A stretch of DNA of 64,000 nucleotides from SIG440 sp045648175. Lineage in GTDB: Bacteria > Bacillota > Clostridia > Monoglobales > Monoglobaceae. Made by a program: the position numbers and the translations under genes. Location of the stretch: contig JAZRNN010000076.1 in the NCBI GenBank assembly GCA_045648175.1, positions 14,502 through 78,501 of the forward strand, written 5' to 3'. Numbering within the stretch: the stretch's first letter is position 1; the number at the start of each line of letters is the position of its first letter. The notes under the pieces were generated by a model that made no database searches, was not told the origin of the DNA, and saw nothing but the letters and a program-made list of their open reading frames with translations. Below, in pieces: positions 6,501 through 13,917 of the stretch.

Positions 6501-9414
6501 AGAACAAGAGTTTGAAAAATTTAAGCAAGAGCTTAGTGATACGGCTATTGCAAGTAAACAATTTATTGGAACTGAAAAAGAGATAACAGACTCTATCAAT
6601 AATTACCTTTCTAAAGTACCGGAATTCGCTGAGTATTTTAGCGTTCCTTTAGAAAAAGAAGTTAATAGAGCGAACTCATTATCATTGGATGGTGTTGTCA
6701 AAACACTTGCAACCTTGCAAGATAAATATAATGAGTTAAAATCAGCACAAGAAGAGTATAACTCAACGGGTGCTATTTCTGCTGAAACAATGCAGAAACT
6801 CATTGATAATGACCTGTTGCAATACCTTGATTACTCTTCGGGGAAATTAAAGATAAACACTGATGCTTTATTGGCAGAGGGCGAAGCTGCAAAGGTTAAT
6901 GCAATTCAGAAATTGCAAGATGCTATGGCAACAGACCTTATGAATTTAGCAACAGGCAAAACAGACCAATTATCAAATACTGCAAAAACCGCTATTGCTA
7001 ATCTTGGTAATAGTGCTGAAACCACAGGTAATCAAGCACAAACCGCCGCAAGTAAATTGGCTGGATTTGCGATTGCGGCACAAGCCGCCAAAGATGGTGC
7101 TGAAGGTAATTTAACGGGAATGTCTGTTGAGGATTTTAACACTCAAGCTAATGCTATAATTTCTGCATACACGAGTGCTGCCAACTCTATTGGTGGAATT
7201 ACCATAAAATCACCAAAAACAAGCAAAGGTTCGTCATCTTCAAGTAAGAATAATGCCCTTGATAAACATTTAAAAGATGCTGAACGCCGATATAAAATAC
7301 ATCAGGATGAAACAAAGTATATTGAAGAGCTTGATTATGCCTTAAATAAACTTGTTAAAACCGATGAGGAACGGCTTGAAATTTTAGACAAGATTGAGGA
7401 TGCTCGTAAAGACTATGCTGATAATCGTATCAAAGACCTTGAGCATGAAAAGGAAATGCTTAAAAATATGTATGGGGATAATTATGATACTTCATACATT
7501 GATAGAAGTATTCAGCAGATACATCACGAAGAGGCTGAAAGACTTAGAGCGTTAGGATACGATGATAATTCAGACGAAATTCAGGAACATCAATCTGGTT
7601 GGTGGGACAAACAAAATGAACTATTGGATAATATGTCTTTGCAATATGAAAATCGTATCAAAGATATTGAGCACGCAAGAGATATGTTCTTGGAGCAGAA
7701 TCCATTAGGTGATACTACATCTTTCTATAAGCAGTTACAGGAAGAATATCATAAAGAGGCTGAACGACTCCGTGCATTAGACCCTGAGAAGTATAAGGAA
7801 GAAATTCAAGAACTGCAATTATTGTGGCACGATGCACAAAACGAAATTGCTGATTGGTCGCTATCTAATTCTGAACGTTGGATAAACGAAAGAAACCTTT
7901 ATGGAGATTGGGATAAATTCGCTGACAATGAGGTTGCGGCTTGGAAGAGGGTTTTGGATAGGTTTAGAAAAGAACACGCTAACGAACTTGATAAAATTAA
8001 AGAAATAGAAGAAAAATACTTTAATGCTATTAAGAATGAACTTATTGATTCTTTAAACTTTAATTCAAGTCAAATTGGCTCACTTCACACCCTATTACAA
8101 TCCTACTATGATGTGACAAACTCCATTACTGAAGCACAACACGAAATCAATAAAGAGTTAGATGCTTCTCTTACCATGTATGAGTATCTTGATGAGGAAA
8201 CACGCAAATTGCTATTTAATCAAGAGGACTATAATATCTTGTCAGAGAAGTTACTTGATTTACAGTATGAAGCGGATAAATTACAAAGGCAGTATAACAG
8301 AGATGTTTTAAATGCCACAGAAGAAAATCTTGAAGAAATAACGGCACAGTATGAAATGCAGTATGAAACAATGCTCAAAAAGTACGAAATTGCCCGTGCA
8401 GAACTGAATGTGGCTAAGAAACGTCAGCAACTTGATAATGTTTTAAATGAGCGTAACGTCCGTATGCTTATTGATGGTCAATGGCAATGGGTAGCCAACA
8501 CTCAGGATGTACTAAATGCAAAAGCAGAATTAGCTGATGCGGAATATGCGGCGCAGGTTGCGAAACATACTTTAGATCAGACAAAATCATTGAATAATCT
8601 CACTTCAGCACAAAATGTATTAACCACTACGATTAACAATGTTGAAAGTGGTGTAATTGCCTTTAATAGCAATCTTGGAGATATTACAAAGGGATTGGGA
8701 GAAATCGTTACAAACGACATTCCTGCTCTAAAATCTATTATAAATGATGTGGGGTCTGCTATTAAGAATTATAATAGCAATGTAAATAATAAGGACACTA
8801 CATATAATGGTAATACTTCTTCGGGAACAAGTTCAAAAGGCGGTTCTTCGGGAGTTGGTTCGTCTTCCGCTCCGCAGAACAATGCTACTGCGACAATCCC
8901 CGGAATTGGTGAGGTTGGAATACATATAAATGACAGTGGAAAGACAACTACAACGGGATTACCTGTTGGCACAGTAGTTCATACAGGTGGTGGAGATTAC
9001 AAAATAACAGGCGGTACAGGCGGTAATTACTCTTCTATAAAAGTTAAAAACAAGTATGCCGATGGGACTAATTACACCAAACCCGGCTCTGCTCTAATGG
9101 GTGAAGATGGAAAGGAGATTTATATTGACAACAATGGTCATTATATTCCGATTGAACAACCAACTTTACTTTCGGATGTTAAGGCTGGTGGTATTGTTTT
9201 TAACCAAGACCAGATGAAAAGCCTTCATACATTATGGGATATGAGCAACTTTGTTAAGATGCCTGATTATAGTAGTTTGGTTAATAGATATGATTCTCAC
9301 AACATGACAACAAACAATGATTATAGTGTTACTATTAAAGATTTGGTTGTTGATAATGGTGTAAATGGTCAGGAATTAGTAAATGCCTTGAGACGGTATG
9401 TTGCAATCCACTAA
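3562..9414 (+). CDS. phage tail tape measure protein, TP901 type
   Basis: 1950 residues, starting at ATG with GGAAAGGAG upstream. Residues about 10-95 are three degenerate repeats built on KQIK...KS-GD--VKL. Residues about 200-500 match the TP901 tape measure core (FSGASFIYAVTNQLRNAW, LDDRLVDLQKVTAE, then the alpha-helical region with IDAEGLAEAIRLSAG). A hydrophobic segment (NPIGIALMAISLAISG) lies near 715-735, coiled coils about 1230-1690, and a Gly/Ser-rich linker before a C-terminal domain with PGSALMGEDGKEIYI. Such proteins set tail length and help DNA entry. No major tail, chaperone, Dit or baseplate gene is adjacent, so it is an orphan or belongs to a tail unlike known ones. Confidence 0.88.
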   Translation: MAQGNFVIRLLAELEKARSEKQIKQDIKSFGDIYVKLIASLQKGKSKKQIKTDAKSLGDMQVKLTGSLDMPKTRKQIKNQLKGVNGNFSVTPKVNQKAMQNAVKQVQKQVNANKLVYNFDLDKKKFQNQLKVFAKDNSKLFTSKEMTAKYNQLVDSAGIAKSKTELKELRGQLSAFRAELLATNKAGMTWTDKFKSSISHFAQYFSGASFIYAVTNQLRNAWTEAKTLDDRLVDLQKVTAEIESRDSLYKYFDKALNKANELNVKVDSLIYAITEFKKLGWSLSDAELGGEWATKLSNVGDIDIDTAIGSIKTSIASFDEIGGYTDAQMSKKIEAYADLINNMSNKYSIDAEGLAEAIRLSAGTLTEADTSIEQAATMYATANKYYNDPSYLGNTAKIGSLRLRASEGDDDAIKELSEMGEEVDELAGATSKLRDELKALTGVDIMKDDNTFKSYYDQLYEISQVIDSLEDTSAALVLEKLFGKNRAAAGRALLSGLQESDKAYEDAVNSAGSATIEYEKWMQSADAATQRFSNSLTEMYQSIMNGNTVRDIANLGSAVLDFANQWGIVEGAVRGFLALKIGTFLTNGTMAFLTATKQVEQYGKALQLANNIPNGNLATRYNTLKSIAVATNTLTTAQLKNVLSGQSLTQQDRIRILQMQGLTKEMALQKLAEMGLTQATNAQTAANAASTASTFSLKSAMMGLGATIKSVFLSNPIGIALMAISLAISGITSAISNHNQKMEEMRDKAKEAASEANTLGDEIASLSSKYIALSEAVKTDASAKEDLISTQAELLEKLGLEGESIDDLIAKYGSLSNAIRQASIDSLKNSQLDLIAGVNAAKDELLDIGADGFWGGNNIINATGDDAVKGFKELEKAGVVDSGSYGSGGGALVLIGDDTTTEGILENYQKLEDALNALRDSNAFTAEELTDNSLYQAIYGRYNEMKEKVDAYKTSIGDLNENLAQQTMLTALQGSELPKSEQEFEKFKQELSDTAIASKQFIGTEKEITDSINNYLSKVPEFAEYFSVPLEKEVNRANSLSLDGVVKTLATLQDKYNELKSAQEEYNSTGAISAETMQKLIDNDLLQYLDYSSGKLKINTDALLAEGEAAKVNAIQKLQDAMATDLMNLATGKTDQLSNTAKTAIANLGNSAETTGNQAQTAASKLAGFAIAAQAAKDGAEGNLTGMSVEDFNTQANAIISAYTSAANSIGGITIKSPKTSKGSSSSSKNNALDKHLKDAERRYKIHQDETKYIEELDYALNKLVKTDEERLEILDKIEDARKDYADNRIKDLEHEKEMLKNMYGDNYDTSYIDRSIQQIHHEEAERLRALGYDDNSDEIQEHQSGWWDKQNELLDNMSLQYENRIKDIEHARDMFLEQNPLGDTTSFYKQLQEEYHKEAERLRALDPEKYKEEIQELQLLWHDAQNEIADWSLSNSERWINERNLYGDWDKFADNEVAAWKRVLDRFRKEHANELDKIKEIEEKYFNAIKNELIDSLNFNSSQIGSLHTLLQSYYDVTNSITEAQHEINKELDASLTMYEYLDEETRKLLFNQEDYNILSEKLLDLQYEADKLQRQYNRDVLNATEENLEEITAQYEMQYETMLKKYEIARAELNVAKKRQQLDNVLNERNVRMLIDGQWQWVANTQDVLNAKAELADAEYAAQVAKHTLDQTKSLNNLTSAQNVLTTTINNVESGVIAFNSNLGDITKGLGEIVTNDIPALKSIINDVGSAIKNYNSNVNNKDTTYNGNTSSGTSSKGGSSGVGSSSAPQNNATATIPGIGEVGIHINDSGKTTTTGLPVGTVVHTGGGDYKITGGTGGNYSSIKVKNKYADGTNYTKPGSALMGEDGKEIYIDNNGHYIPIEQPTLLSDVKAGGIVFNQDQMKSLHTLWDMSNFVKMPDYSSLVNRYDSHNMTTNNDYSVTIKDLVVDNGVNGQELVNALRRYVAIH

Positions 9415-9420
9415 TAGTTA

Positions 9421-9464
9421 ATTTATAGGTGTATTAAGTAGAAATACTTGGTACACCTATAAAT
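9421..9464 (+). terminator. hairpin after tape measure gene
   Basis: ATTTATAGGTGTA (9421-9433) pairs with TACACCTATAAAT (9452-9464), a 13-bp perfect stem starting six bases after the stop codon. The downstream T-run is poor, so it may be an RNA-stabilising end or a weak terminator. Confidence 0.6.
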
Positions 9465-9502
9465 TTGATGCATAGTATTATATACAAACTTTATAATATC
9501 TA

Positions 9503-9531
9503 TTGAAAAATGTCAAAAAATGTAGTATAAT
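9503..9531 (+). promoter_or_regulatory. sigma-A-type promoter 1 upstream of cargo operon
   Basis: TTGAAA (9503-9508), 17-bp spacer and TATAAT (9526-9531). It is one of two near-consensus promoters in the 380-bp gap between the tape measure gene and the 9797 operon. Confidence 0.7.
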
Positions 9532-9607
9532 AAGAGCGGAAATGTATTCATAGCGTTTTTATCGTTATAAAAAATATACAATTTTTGGAGAAATTTATTA
9601 AAAAGCC

Positions 9608-9636
9608 TTGCATATTATGTAATGATGTGGTATAAT
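9608..9636 (+). promoter_or_regulatory. sigma-A-type promoter 2 upstream of cargo operon
   Basis: TTGCAT (9608-9613), 17-bp spacer and TATAAT (9631-9636), lying 105 bp after the first promoter. Tandem host-type promoters suggest the downstream genes are expressed in the integrated state, independent of the element's left arm. Confidence 0.7.
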
Positions 9637-9712
9637 TCAAACGCGTTTTTTATTATAAGATATAACGTTCTTGAACAACATGGAAGCAATAAAAAACAAT
9701 GGAGTAATGCAT

Positions 9713-9781
9713 ATGAAAAAAATCAGATTAAAAAGTAAAGTTAATAAATTTCATCTGTGGCGGGATTTTCTGCGTGAATGA
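9713..9781 (+). CDS. possible 22-residue basic peptide
   Basis: ATG with GGAG eight bases upstream opens a 22-codon frame, MKKIRLKSKVNKFHLWRDFL and two more residues, ending 15 nt before the next gene. The peptide is strongly basic. It could be a leader peptide or a small effector, or chance; its well-placed ribosome-binding site and position right after two promoters are the only support. Confidence 0.3.
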   Translation: MKKIRLKSKVNKFHLWRDFLRE

Positions 9782-9796
9782 TGTTGAGGTGTCGTT

Positions 9797-10264
9797 ATGG
9801 CACATGTAAGTACCAATAATCAAGGATATTTTTTTGAAAATAACTTTGATACTTTTTTATATTTGATGTTGTCTGTAATTTATCCGATATTAGGGTTTTT
9901 TATTGAATTAGGTCAAATAAATGCAAGTGACATTGGTGCTTGTTACGATGTTTTAACTACAGGCTTACTTTTTACAGCAACTTTTTTTTATGATTTTTAC
10001 TCCCGTTTCAGAGATTGTGATGGCAAAACCCCTTGCATTGTTAATACGTTATCAGTCGGGCGAGGTATATTCTGTGCTTTGACGATAATAATATTTATAA
10101 TAATTGTGGTTTTTCCATCAGGCTATATATCTGGAATTGCTTTACAAAGAGGGTTTTATGTTGTAGTCCTATTGAGTATTTATCCGTTTATTATAGGGCT
10201 TGTTGAAATTTTAAGACGTGCACACAGCGAGAGGAAAAGCAAAATAAGCCGTGCATCTGTATAG
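9797..10264 (+). CDS. predicted membrane protein, four segments
   Basis: 155 residues with four likely membrane helices (about 17-36, 48-66, 82-106, 118-143) and a basic, Lys/Arg-rich C-terminal tail (RRAHSERKSKISRASV) that should face the cytoplasm. GAGGTG precedes the ATG. I do not recognise a family. It heads a three-gene operon driven by the two promoters upstream and ended by the terminator at 11237; a membrane protein with two soluble partners is compatible with a cargo or defence function, which is only a suggestion. Confidence 0.7.
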   Translation: MAHVSTNNQGYFFENNFDTFLYLMLSVIYPILGFFIELGQINASDIGACYDVLTTGLLFTATFFYDFYSRFRDCDGKTPCIVNTLSVGRGIFCALTIIIFIIIVVFPSGYISGIALQRGFYVVVLLSIYPFIIGLVEILRRAHSERKSKISRASV

Positions 10265-10279
10265 AAGGAAGAATATAAA

Positions 10280-10603
10280 ATGAATAATATTATAAAAGAT
10301 AATATCATACTGCTTATGATTGCCATAGCTGCGATTATAATTACGATTTTCAGAATATTAAAAGACAAAGAAATTCGTGCAAAATATGTAAAGATTGCTC
10401 ACAATTTACTAACGGAAATAGAATATAAGTTTTTAAAAGACAAGAGCGAAAAAGCCTTAAATAACACCACGATAAGTTTTACGAATAAATCAAATGAGGA
10501 ACAATTAAAAGTTCCGGAAGATTTATACATTAACACTATGATAGTTGGTAATAAATTAATTAAAGAAGGAACTTTTTCCATATCGAAAGTGGGTAAAATA
10601 TAA
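10280..10603 (+). CDS. hypothetical protein with N-terminal membrane anchor
   Basis: 107 residues. Residues about 5-24 form one membrane helix (NIILLMIAIAAIIITIFRIL), followed by a charged soluble region. GAAGGAAG precedes the ATG, 15 nt after the previous stop, and its own stop overlaps the next start (TAATG). No known domain is visible. It is likely co-expressed with both neighbours. Confidence 0.6.
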   Translation: MNNIIKDNIILLMIAIAAIIITIFRILKDKEIRAKYVKIAHNLLTEIEYKFLKDKSEKALNNTTISFTNKSNEEQLKVPEDLYINTMIVGNKLIKEGTFSISKVGKI

Positions 10604-11238
10604 TGAGCGATATGATTAATATACCGGGAGCATATGTTATGCCACCTATTGAAGAAATGAATAGGCGTTTTCAAGCAATTGAAAAGTTGTGGCAAAACTT
10701 CTTGGCTTCTGAAGGAGAAAGGAATTTAAAGTATTACATTCATAAACCTAATCTATTTGAAGTGATTAGAAGGCAAGACCAAAGAATGCATTATTTTAAA
10801 ATATTTCATGGTTTGGAATATCCGTGCGAATACAAGTATGTAGCCGTCGAGTGTTTTTGGTTAAATACGCTCAAGCCATTTGTTGTTATCGATGAAAATT
10901 CAAAGGTTTATGATTGCCCCAATGAAATGTTTTCATTGTATTTAATTATTTCTACTATAAGGACTATTTTTGAAATATATAAAAAAGGCGAAGAGTTTAA
11001 ATTCCCAACCACAGAGCGTATGCGTGAAATCTTATATGACTTTAAGTACTGTAGCATGTCAAGAGAAGCAATGATCGCCTATATTGAAACATTTGCTGAC
11101 ACATACGGTTTGGGAATCGATTTTATTTTGAATAACAAAGATGCTATTAAAAAAGCATTAAAAAAGAATGAGATTTTGAAACTGTGGGAAGAGTACATTG
11201 AGGATACAGATGATACAGAAAACACTATAAGTGATTAA
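10603..11238 (+). CDS. hypothetical 211-residue soluble protein
   Basis: The start overlaps the preceding stop. The protein is soluble, rich in aromatic residues and helical in the second half, and ends in a very acidic tail (EEYIEDTDDTENTISD). I do not recognise any family. As the last gene of the operon 9797-11238 it is closed by a clear terminator, so the three genes form one unit. Confidence 0.6.
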   Translation: MSDMINIPGAYVMPPIEEMNRRFQAIEKLWQNFLASEGERNLKYYIHKPNLFEVIRRQDQRMHYFKIFHGLEYPCEYKYVAVECFWLNTLKPFVVIDENSKVYDCPNEMFSLYLIISTIRTIFEIYKKGEEFKFPTTERMREILYDFKYCSMSREAMIAYIETFADTYGLGIDFILNNKDAIKKALKKNEILKLWEEYIEDTDDTENTISD

Positions 11239-11275
11239 AAGGGATTTACTATAAAGGTAAGTCCCTTATTTTTTT
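11237..11275 (+). terminator. rho-independent terminator
   Basis: AAAGGGATTTAC pairs with GTAAGTCCCTT across a short loop and is followed by eight T. It closes the 9797-11238 operon. Confidence 0.85.
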
Positions 11276-11285
11276 ACTGCTCCGC

Positions 11286-11314
11286 TTGTGTTATTTGTAA
11301 ATATATGTTATAAT
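11286..11314 (+). promoter_or_regulatory. sigma-A-type promoter for 11346 operon
   Basis: TTGTGT (11286-11291), 17-bp spacer, TATAAT (11309-11314), directly after the preceding terminator and 31 nt before the next ATG. The two-gene unit 11346-12321 thus has its own promoter. Confidence 0.75.
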
Positions 11315-11345
11315 TTAGTTAAGAATTTGTGTGAGGTGTTCCTCT

Positions 11346-11711
11346 ATGAAAACAAAACCGATTTTGATAACTTTAGTTGTTGTATGCGCTATCTTTGCCA
11401 TTGCTGGCTTGATGTTGAATATTAACAATCCCGCTTTTCAAAGCGAAAATGAAATGCTTGAAATTATAAATGGAATATGGACAACTGGGAATACAGAATT
11501 TGATTTTACTCTATCTATAAATAACGATACTGCAACCGTTTCTGTTGGGGATAAAGAGGATAATCCGTCAAAAATTGTTCTTGTTCCTTCAAAAGGATAT
11601 TTTTATTTTGAAAAGAACGATGATGTAAAAGATAACCGATATATTGTTTCAAAAGAAGATGGTAGCTATATTATTAAACACAACGATTGGAAATTTGTCA
11701 AAAGGGATTGA
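11346..11711 (+). CDS. hypothetical membrane-anchored exported protein
   Basis: I take ATG 11346 (after GTGAGGTG) in preference to the in-frame GTG at 11331. It encodes 121 residues: a short basic start, one membrane helix at about 5-24, then an extracytoplasmic domain of alternating beta strands (GIWTTGNTEFDFTLSINN, then VSVGDKEDNPSKIVLVPSKG) reminiscent of small lipocalin- or YxeA-like sheets but not assignable. There is no lipobox. It is transcribed with the proteasome-like protein downstream, the only known partner. Confidence 0.6.
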   Translation: MKTKPILITLVVVCAIFAIAGLMLNINNPAFQSENEMLEIINGIWTTGNTEFDFTLSINNDTATVSVGDKEDNPSKIVLVPSKGYFYFEKNDDVKDNRYIVSKEDGSYIIKHNDWKFVKRD

Positions 11712-11715
11712 TGCT

Positions 11716-12321
11716 ATGAGTGTAATTTTGGGATATAAGACAGAGGATAAAATATATTTGGGTGCCGACAACAGAACGGTTACATTGGAAGAAGTTCTTT
11801 CTCGTGATGATGTAAAGAAAATCGTTGCGGTCAACAACAATGTAGCAGTTGCTTTTGCTGGCTACAATAAATCTCAAATGCTGTTTGAAAAAATGATAAC
11901 CAACGTGACGGACAAGAGCAATTTTTATGTAGAAGATGCTTTGCGATATATCAAACTAATACATTGGCTCTTTAAACTTTTTTGGTATAGGAATATTGGA
12001 AAAGAAGGGCGAACATTAAGTTCACGTTTTATTATAGCTGGTAAAAACAGAAAAGGAAAGCCTTGCTTATATATAACATCAATTCTTAATGGAAAACTGG
12101 AAAAACCATCATTAACCGATAGATTTATATTCCCACCTTCTGATGCAGATGCTAAAACATGTTGTGATATTTATGCGATAAATGCTTTAAACCATCGTAG
12201 TAATTTTATTCAAAGGACAATAAAAGATATATCCAAGATAAGTAAGTTGATTAGTCCTACCGGTGATATTTGGGTTTATGATATTGTCACTGATAAAAGC
12301 ATATTAGAACATTTTTCATAA
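11716..12321 (+). CDS. proteasome-like Ntn-hydrolase with Ser nucleophile
   Basis: Starting at ATG 11716, 201 residues. Removal of Met leaves Ser1; Asp17 falls in YLGADNRTV and Lys33 in DDVKKIVAV, followed by VAFAG. These are the spacing and contexts of the Thr1-Asp17-Lys33 triad of proteasome beta/HslV subunits (for example HslV has D-G then K-K-V and G-F-A-G at the same places). Ser1 instead of Thr is unusual but chemically possible, as in other Ntn-hydrolases. The C-terminal half is divergent. No HslU-like ATPase is nearby. The start is set by this N-terminus: the longer frame from 11644 would bury the nucleophile. Its partner is the anchored protein five bases upstream. Confidence 0.7.
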   Translation: MSVILGYKTEDKIYLGADNRTVTLEEVLSRDDVKKIVAVNNNVAVAFAGYNKSQMLFEKMITNVTDKSNFYVEDALRYIKLIHWLFKLFWYRNIGKEGRTLSSRFIIAGKNRKGKPCLYITSILNGKLEKPSLTDRFIFPPSDADAKTCCDIYAINALNHRSNFIQRTIKDISKISKLISPTGDIWVYDIVTDKSILEHFS

Positions 12322-12408
12322 ATTCAAACCTATACCGTCTATATATTAGGTACTTAAATTTCTGTAATGTTTGTGTACCCCCCCCGCTCCACTATAAACA
12401 TAAAACAA

Positions 12409-12433
12409 AAAGGAGAAGCCGAAGCCTCTCCTT
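12409..12433. terminator. bidirectional hairpin between convergent genes
   Basis: AAAGGAGA and TCTCCTT flank a 10-nt loop in the gap between the Ntn-hydrolase gene and the reverse-strand gene at 12471. It lies where convergent transcripts would end. A run of eight C at 12378-12385 precedes it. Confidence 0.55.
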
Positions 12434-12470
12434 AATTTGTTTGCAAGTTTAAAGCTTACTGTGACGCATA

Positions 12471-12698
12471 TTATGCGCCGAATACAACATCTTGCATAAT
12501 AAGAAGTTCTCTTCCTGAAATGTCCCCTTTAGCTAAGGCTACTTGGAAATCCAAATCAGATTCAATGAATTTATCTTCTTCTCTGCCCATGTTGCATACG
12601 AACCTAAGTGCAGATATGCCATAACCACATTTTGCAGAAGCGTTCAAAAACCCCTGAAATGCCTTTACGTAGGCAGTATCGTTATTAAGTCCCTTCAT
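12471..12698 (-). CDS. hypothetical 75-residue protein
   Basis: The start is ATG at 12698, chosen because GGGAGGTAATGTC precedes it (strong site); the frame extends further upstream without such a signal. The protein is small and mixed helical, beginning MKGLNNDTAYVKAFQGFL. No family is recognised. It stands alone on the reverse strand with its own promoter at 12817-12845. Confidence 0.6.
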   Translation of the reverse strand: MKGLNNDTAYVKAFQGFLNASAKCGYGISALRFVCNMGREEDKFIESDLDFQVALAKGDISGRELLIMQDVVFGA

Positions 12699-12816
12699 GA
12701 CATTACCTCCCTTCAAATACGATGCCAGTATAGTTGCGACATCATTTTCCAATAATAAAAACTTTTTTGAGGTAAATATCATTGTTCAATTGTTGCATAA
12801 GCTATCTTACAAATTG

Positions 12817-12845
12817 ATTATATCATGTAAATTTTTCTTGGTCAA
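12817..12845 (-). promoter_or_regulatory. promoter of the reverse-strand 75-residue gene
   Basis: On the reverse strand: TTGACC (12845-12840), 17-bp spacer, TATAAT (12822-12817). It points to the gene at 12698-12471 with a leader of about 110 nt. Confidence 0.75.
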
Positions 12846-13334
12846 TGGCTTGTTTGTTGTTGTAATGAAGATGTAAAGTTTTTGACAAAAAACACCTATA
12901 ATATTTATTTGAAAAAAACTTAGTGTAAAACTTAGGCAAATATCAATAAACTTGTATAAGTAATATGTTTTTTGTGTTTAAAAGTGTAAAATATACTTGT
13001 TGACAAGACAAAACTTAGTTTAATTTCTTCGAATCGTCTAAAATTTAACTCGACACGTGAGAAGGTCAGATATACCCTTTCCGGGAATAAAAAAGGCTTT
13101 ACATAATGTAAACACACGGGGACACGGACACCCACATCAACGGCACACAAACCGCCGTAAATACCCTTCTGAAATGGTTTTAATTAACTTTCATACCCTT
13201 AAAATCAAAGGCTTTAAAACGGCAAAATTTGAGCCTTAAAACAATAAAAAAAGGAGCTTTTAACCGCTCCGCAAATATTAAAAAGGTGCTGACTTTTTAC
13301 GAGGTCAACACCTTATTTTTTTACCTATTATATT
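12846..13334. other. gene-free region rich in short repeats and palindromes
   Basis: No convincing gene. AAACTTAG occurs at least three times (around 12908, 12921 and 13012), TACCCTT three times (around 13072, 13161 and 13193), and AAAGGCTTTA twice. There are palindromes such as TTTACAT-ATGTAAA near 13100. Clustered short repeats of this kind can mark a replication or transfer origin or regulator sites; nothing here proves which. Its right end is the terminator at 13283-13322. Confidence 0.4.
13283..13322 (+). terminator. rho-independent terminator facing ardA 3' end
   Basis: AAGGTG-c-TGAC pairs with GTCA-a-CACCTT, followed by seven T on the + strand. A second hairpin (GGAGC/GCTCC, about 13252-13270) lies just before it. 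It also lies just past the end of the reverse-strand ardA gene. Confidence 0.7.
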
Positions 13335-13844
13335 TTAATAAATCTGAACACAATTTCCGCTATCGGTAAACACGAAATGACCTTCAAAACTCATGTCCCT
13401 TCCGTATGATTCAAAATCAAAGTAATTTTGCAGATGTTCGGGGATGCTGTTTAATAGTCCTGTTTGTTCTGCGTATTCCCTTGCTACATCTTCCATATCT
13501 GAACAATCGTTCCATATTATACAATCATCTTTTTTGTCGATTGCATCCGCTAATGTGTAACCCTCTGAAAGCATTGCTTCAATAACTTCTCTGTCGCTAT
13601 CGTCTAACCCTTCTAAAGTTTCCGCTAATTCGTTTAAATCGTCTATATTGCTATACTCATTTACTGTGATTCCTCTGATGTCTGTTTCATAGTCGGTGAT
13701 GAAATATTCTTCATAATATTCATTGATTCCAATTCGTTCTTTTACCGCTTCGAGTTCTTCATCACTACACGGCAGCGAAACCAACGCACCTATTAAATGC
13801 CCTTCGTTGTACTTTCCTAAATTTGTTAAATAAATCTTTAACAT
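13335..13844 (-). CDS. ardA: ArdA-family antirestriction protein
   Basis: 169 residues, very acidic, beginning MLKIYLTNLGKYNEGHLIGA and containing YYEEYFITDYE, both hallmarks of ArdA. ArdA proteins are extended dimers that imitate B-form DNA and block type I restriction enzymes, protecting incoming mobile DNA. Length fits the family (about 165 residues). A strong site (AAAGGAGGAC on the reverse strand) precedes the ATG. Its promoter is divergent from the 14071 gene and has a TGGGTACAGA repeat inside its spacer, implying control by an element-encoded repressor. Confidence 0.93.
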   Translation of the reverse strand: MLKIYLTNLGKYNEGHLIGALVSLPCSDEELEAVKERIGINEYYEEYFITDYETDIRGITVNEYSNIDDLNELAETLEGLDDSDREVIEAMLSEGYTLADAIDKKDDCIIWNDCSDMEDVAREYAEQTGLLNSIPEHLQNYFDFESYGRDMSFEGHFVFTDSGNCVQIY

Positions 13845-13888
13845 TGTTAGTCCTCCTTTAAAATAGTTTTATTTGATTTGGTAATTAC

Positions 13889-13917
13889 ATTAGAACATAT
13901 GGGTACAGAAATGTCAA
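13889..13917 (-). promoter_or_regulatory. ardA promoter with operator in spacer
   Basis: Reverse strand: TTGACA (13917-13912), 17-bp spacer, TCTAAT (13894-13889). The first TGGGTACAGA repeat (13899-13910) lies inside the spacer, so a protein bound there would block the polymerase. Confidence 0.8.

Noticed and set aside
11644..11715. Longer N-terminus for the Ntn-hydrolase
   Set aside because: It would overlap the upstream gene by 68 bases, lacks a ribosome-binding site and would bury Ser1; ATG 11716 fits the family.
12378..12385. Run of eight C as a phase-variable tract
   Set aside because: It lies between convergent genes next to a terminator, not in a coding region or a promoter spacer.
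13057..13239. 60-codon forward frame
   Set aside because: No good ribosome-binding site, low-complexity His/Arg-rich product, and it lies in a repeat-rich non-coding region.
13357..13370. CCGCTATCGGTAAA shared with 19744-19757
   Set aside because: One copy lies in the ardA coding end and the other in non-coding DNA; a single 14-bp match is not enough to claim a site.
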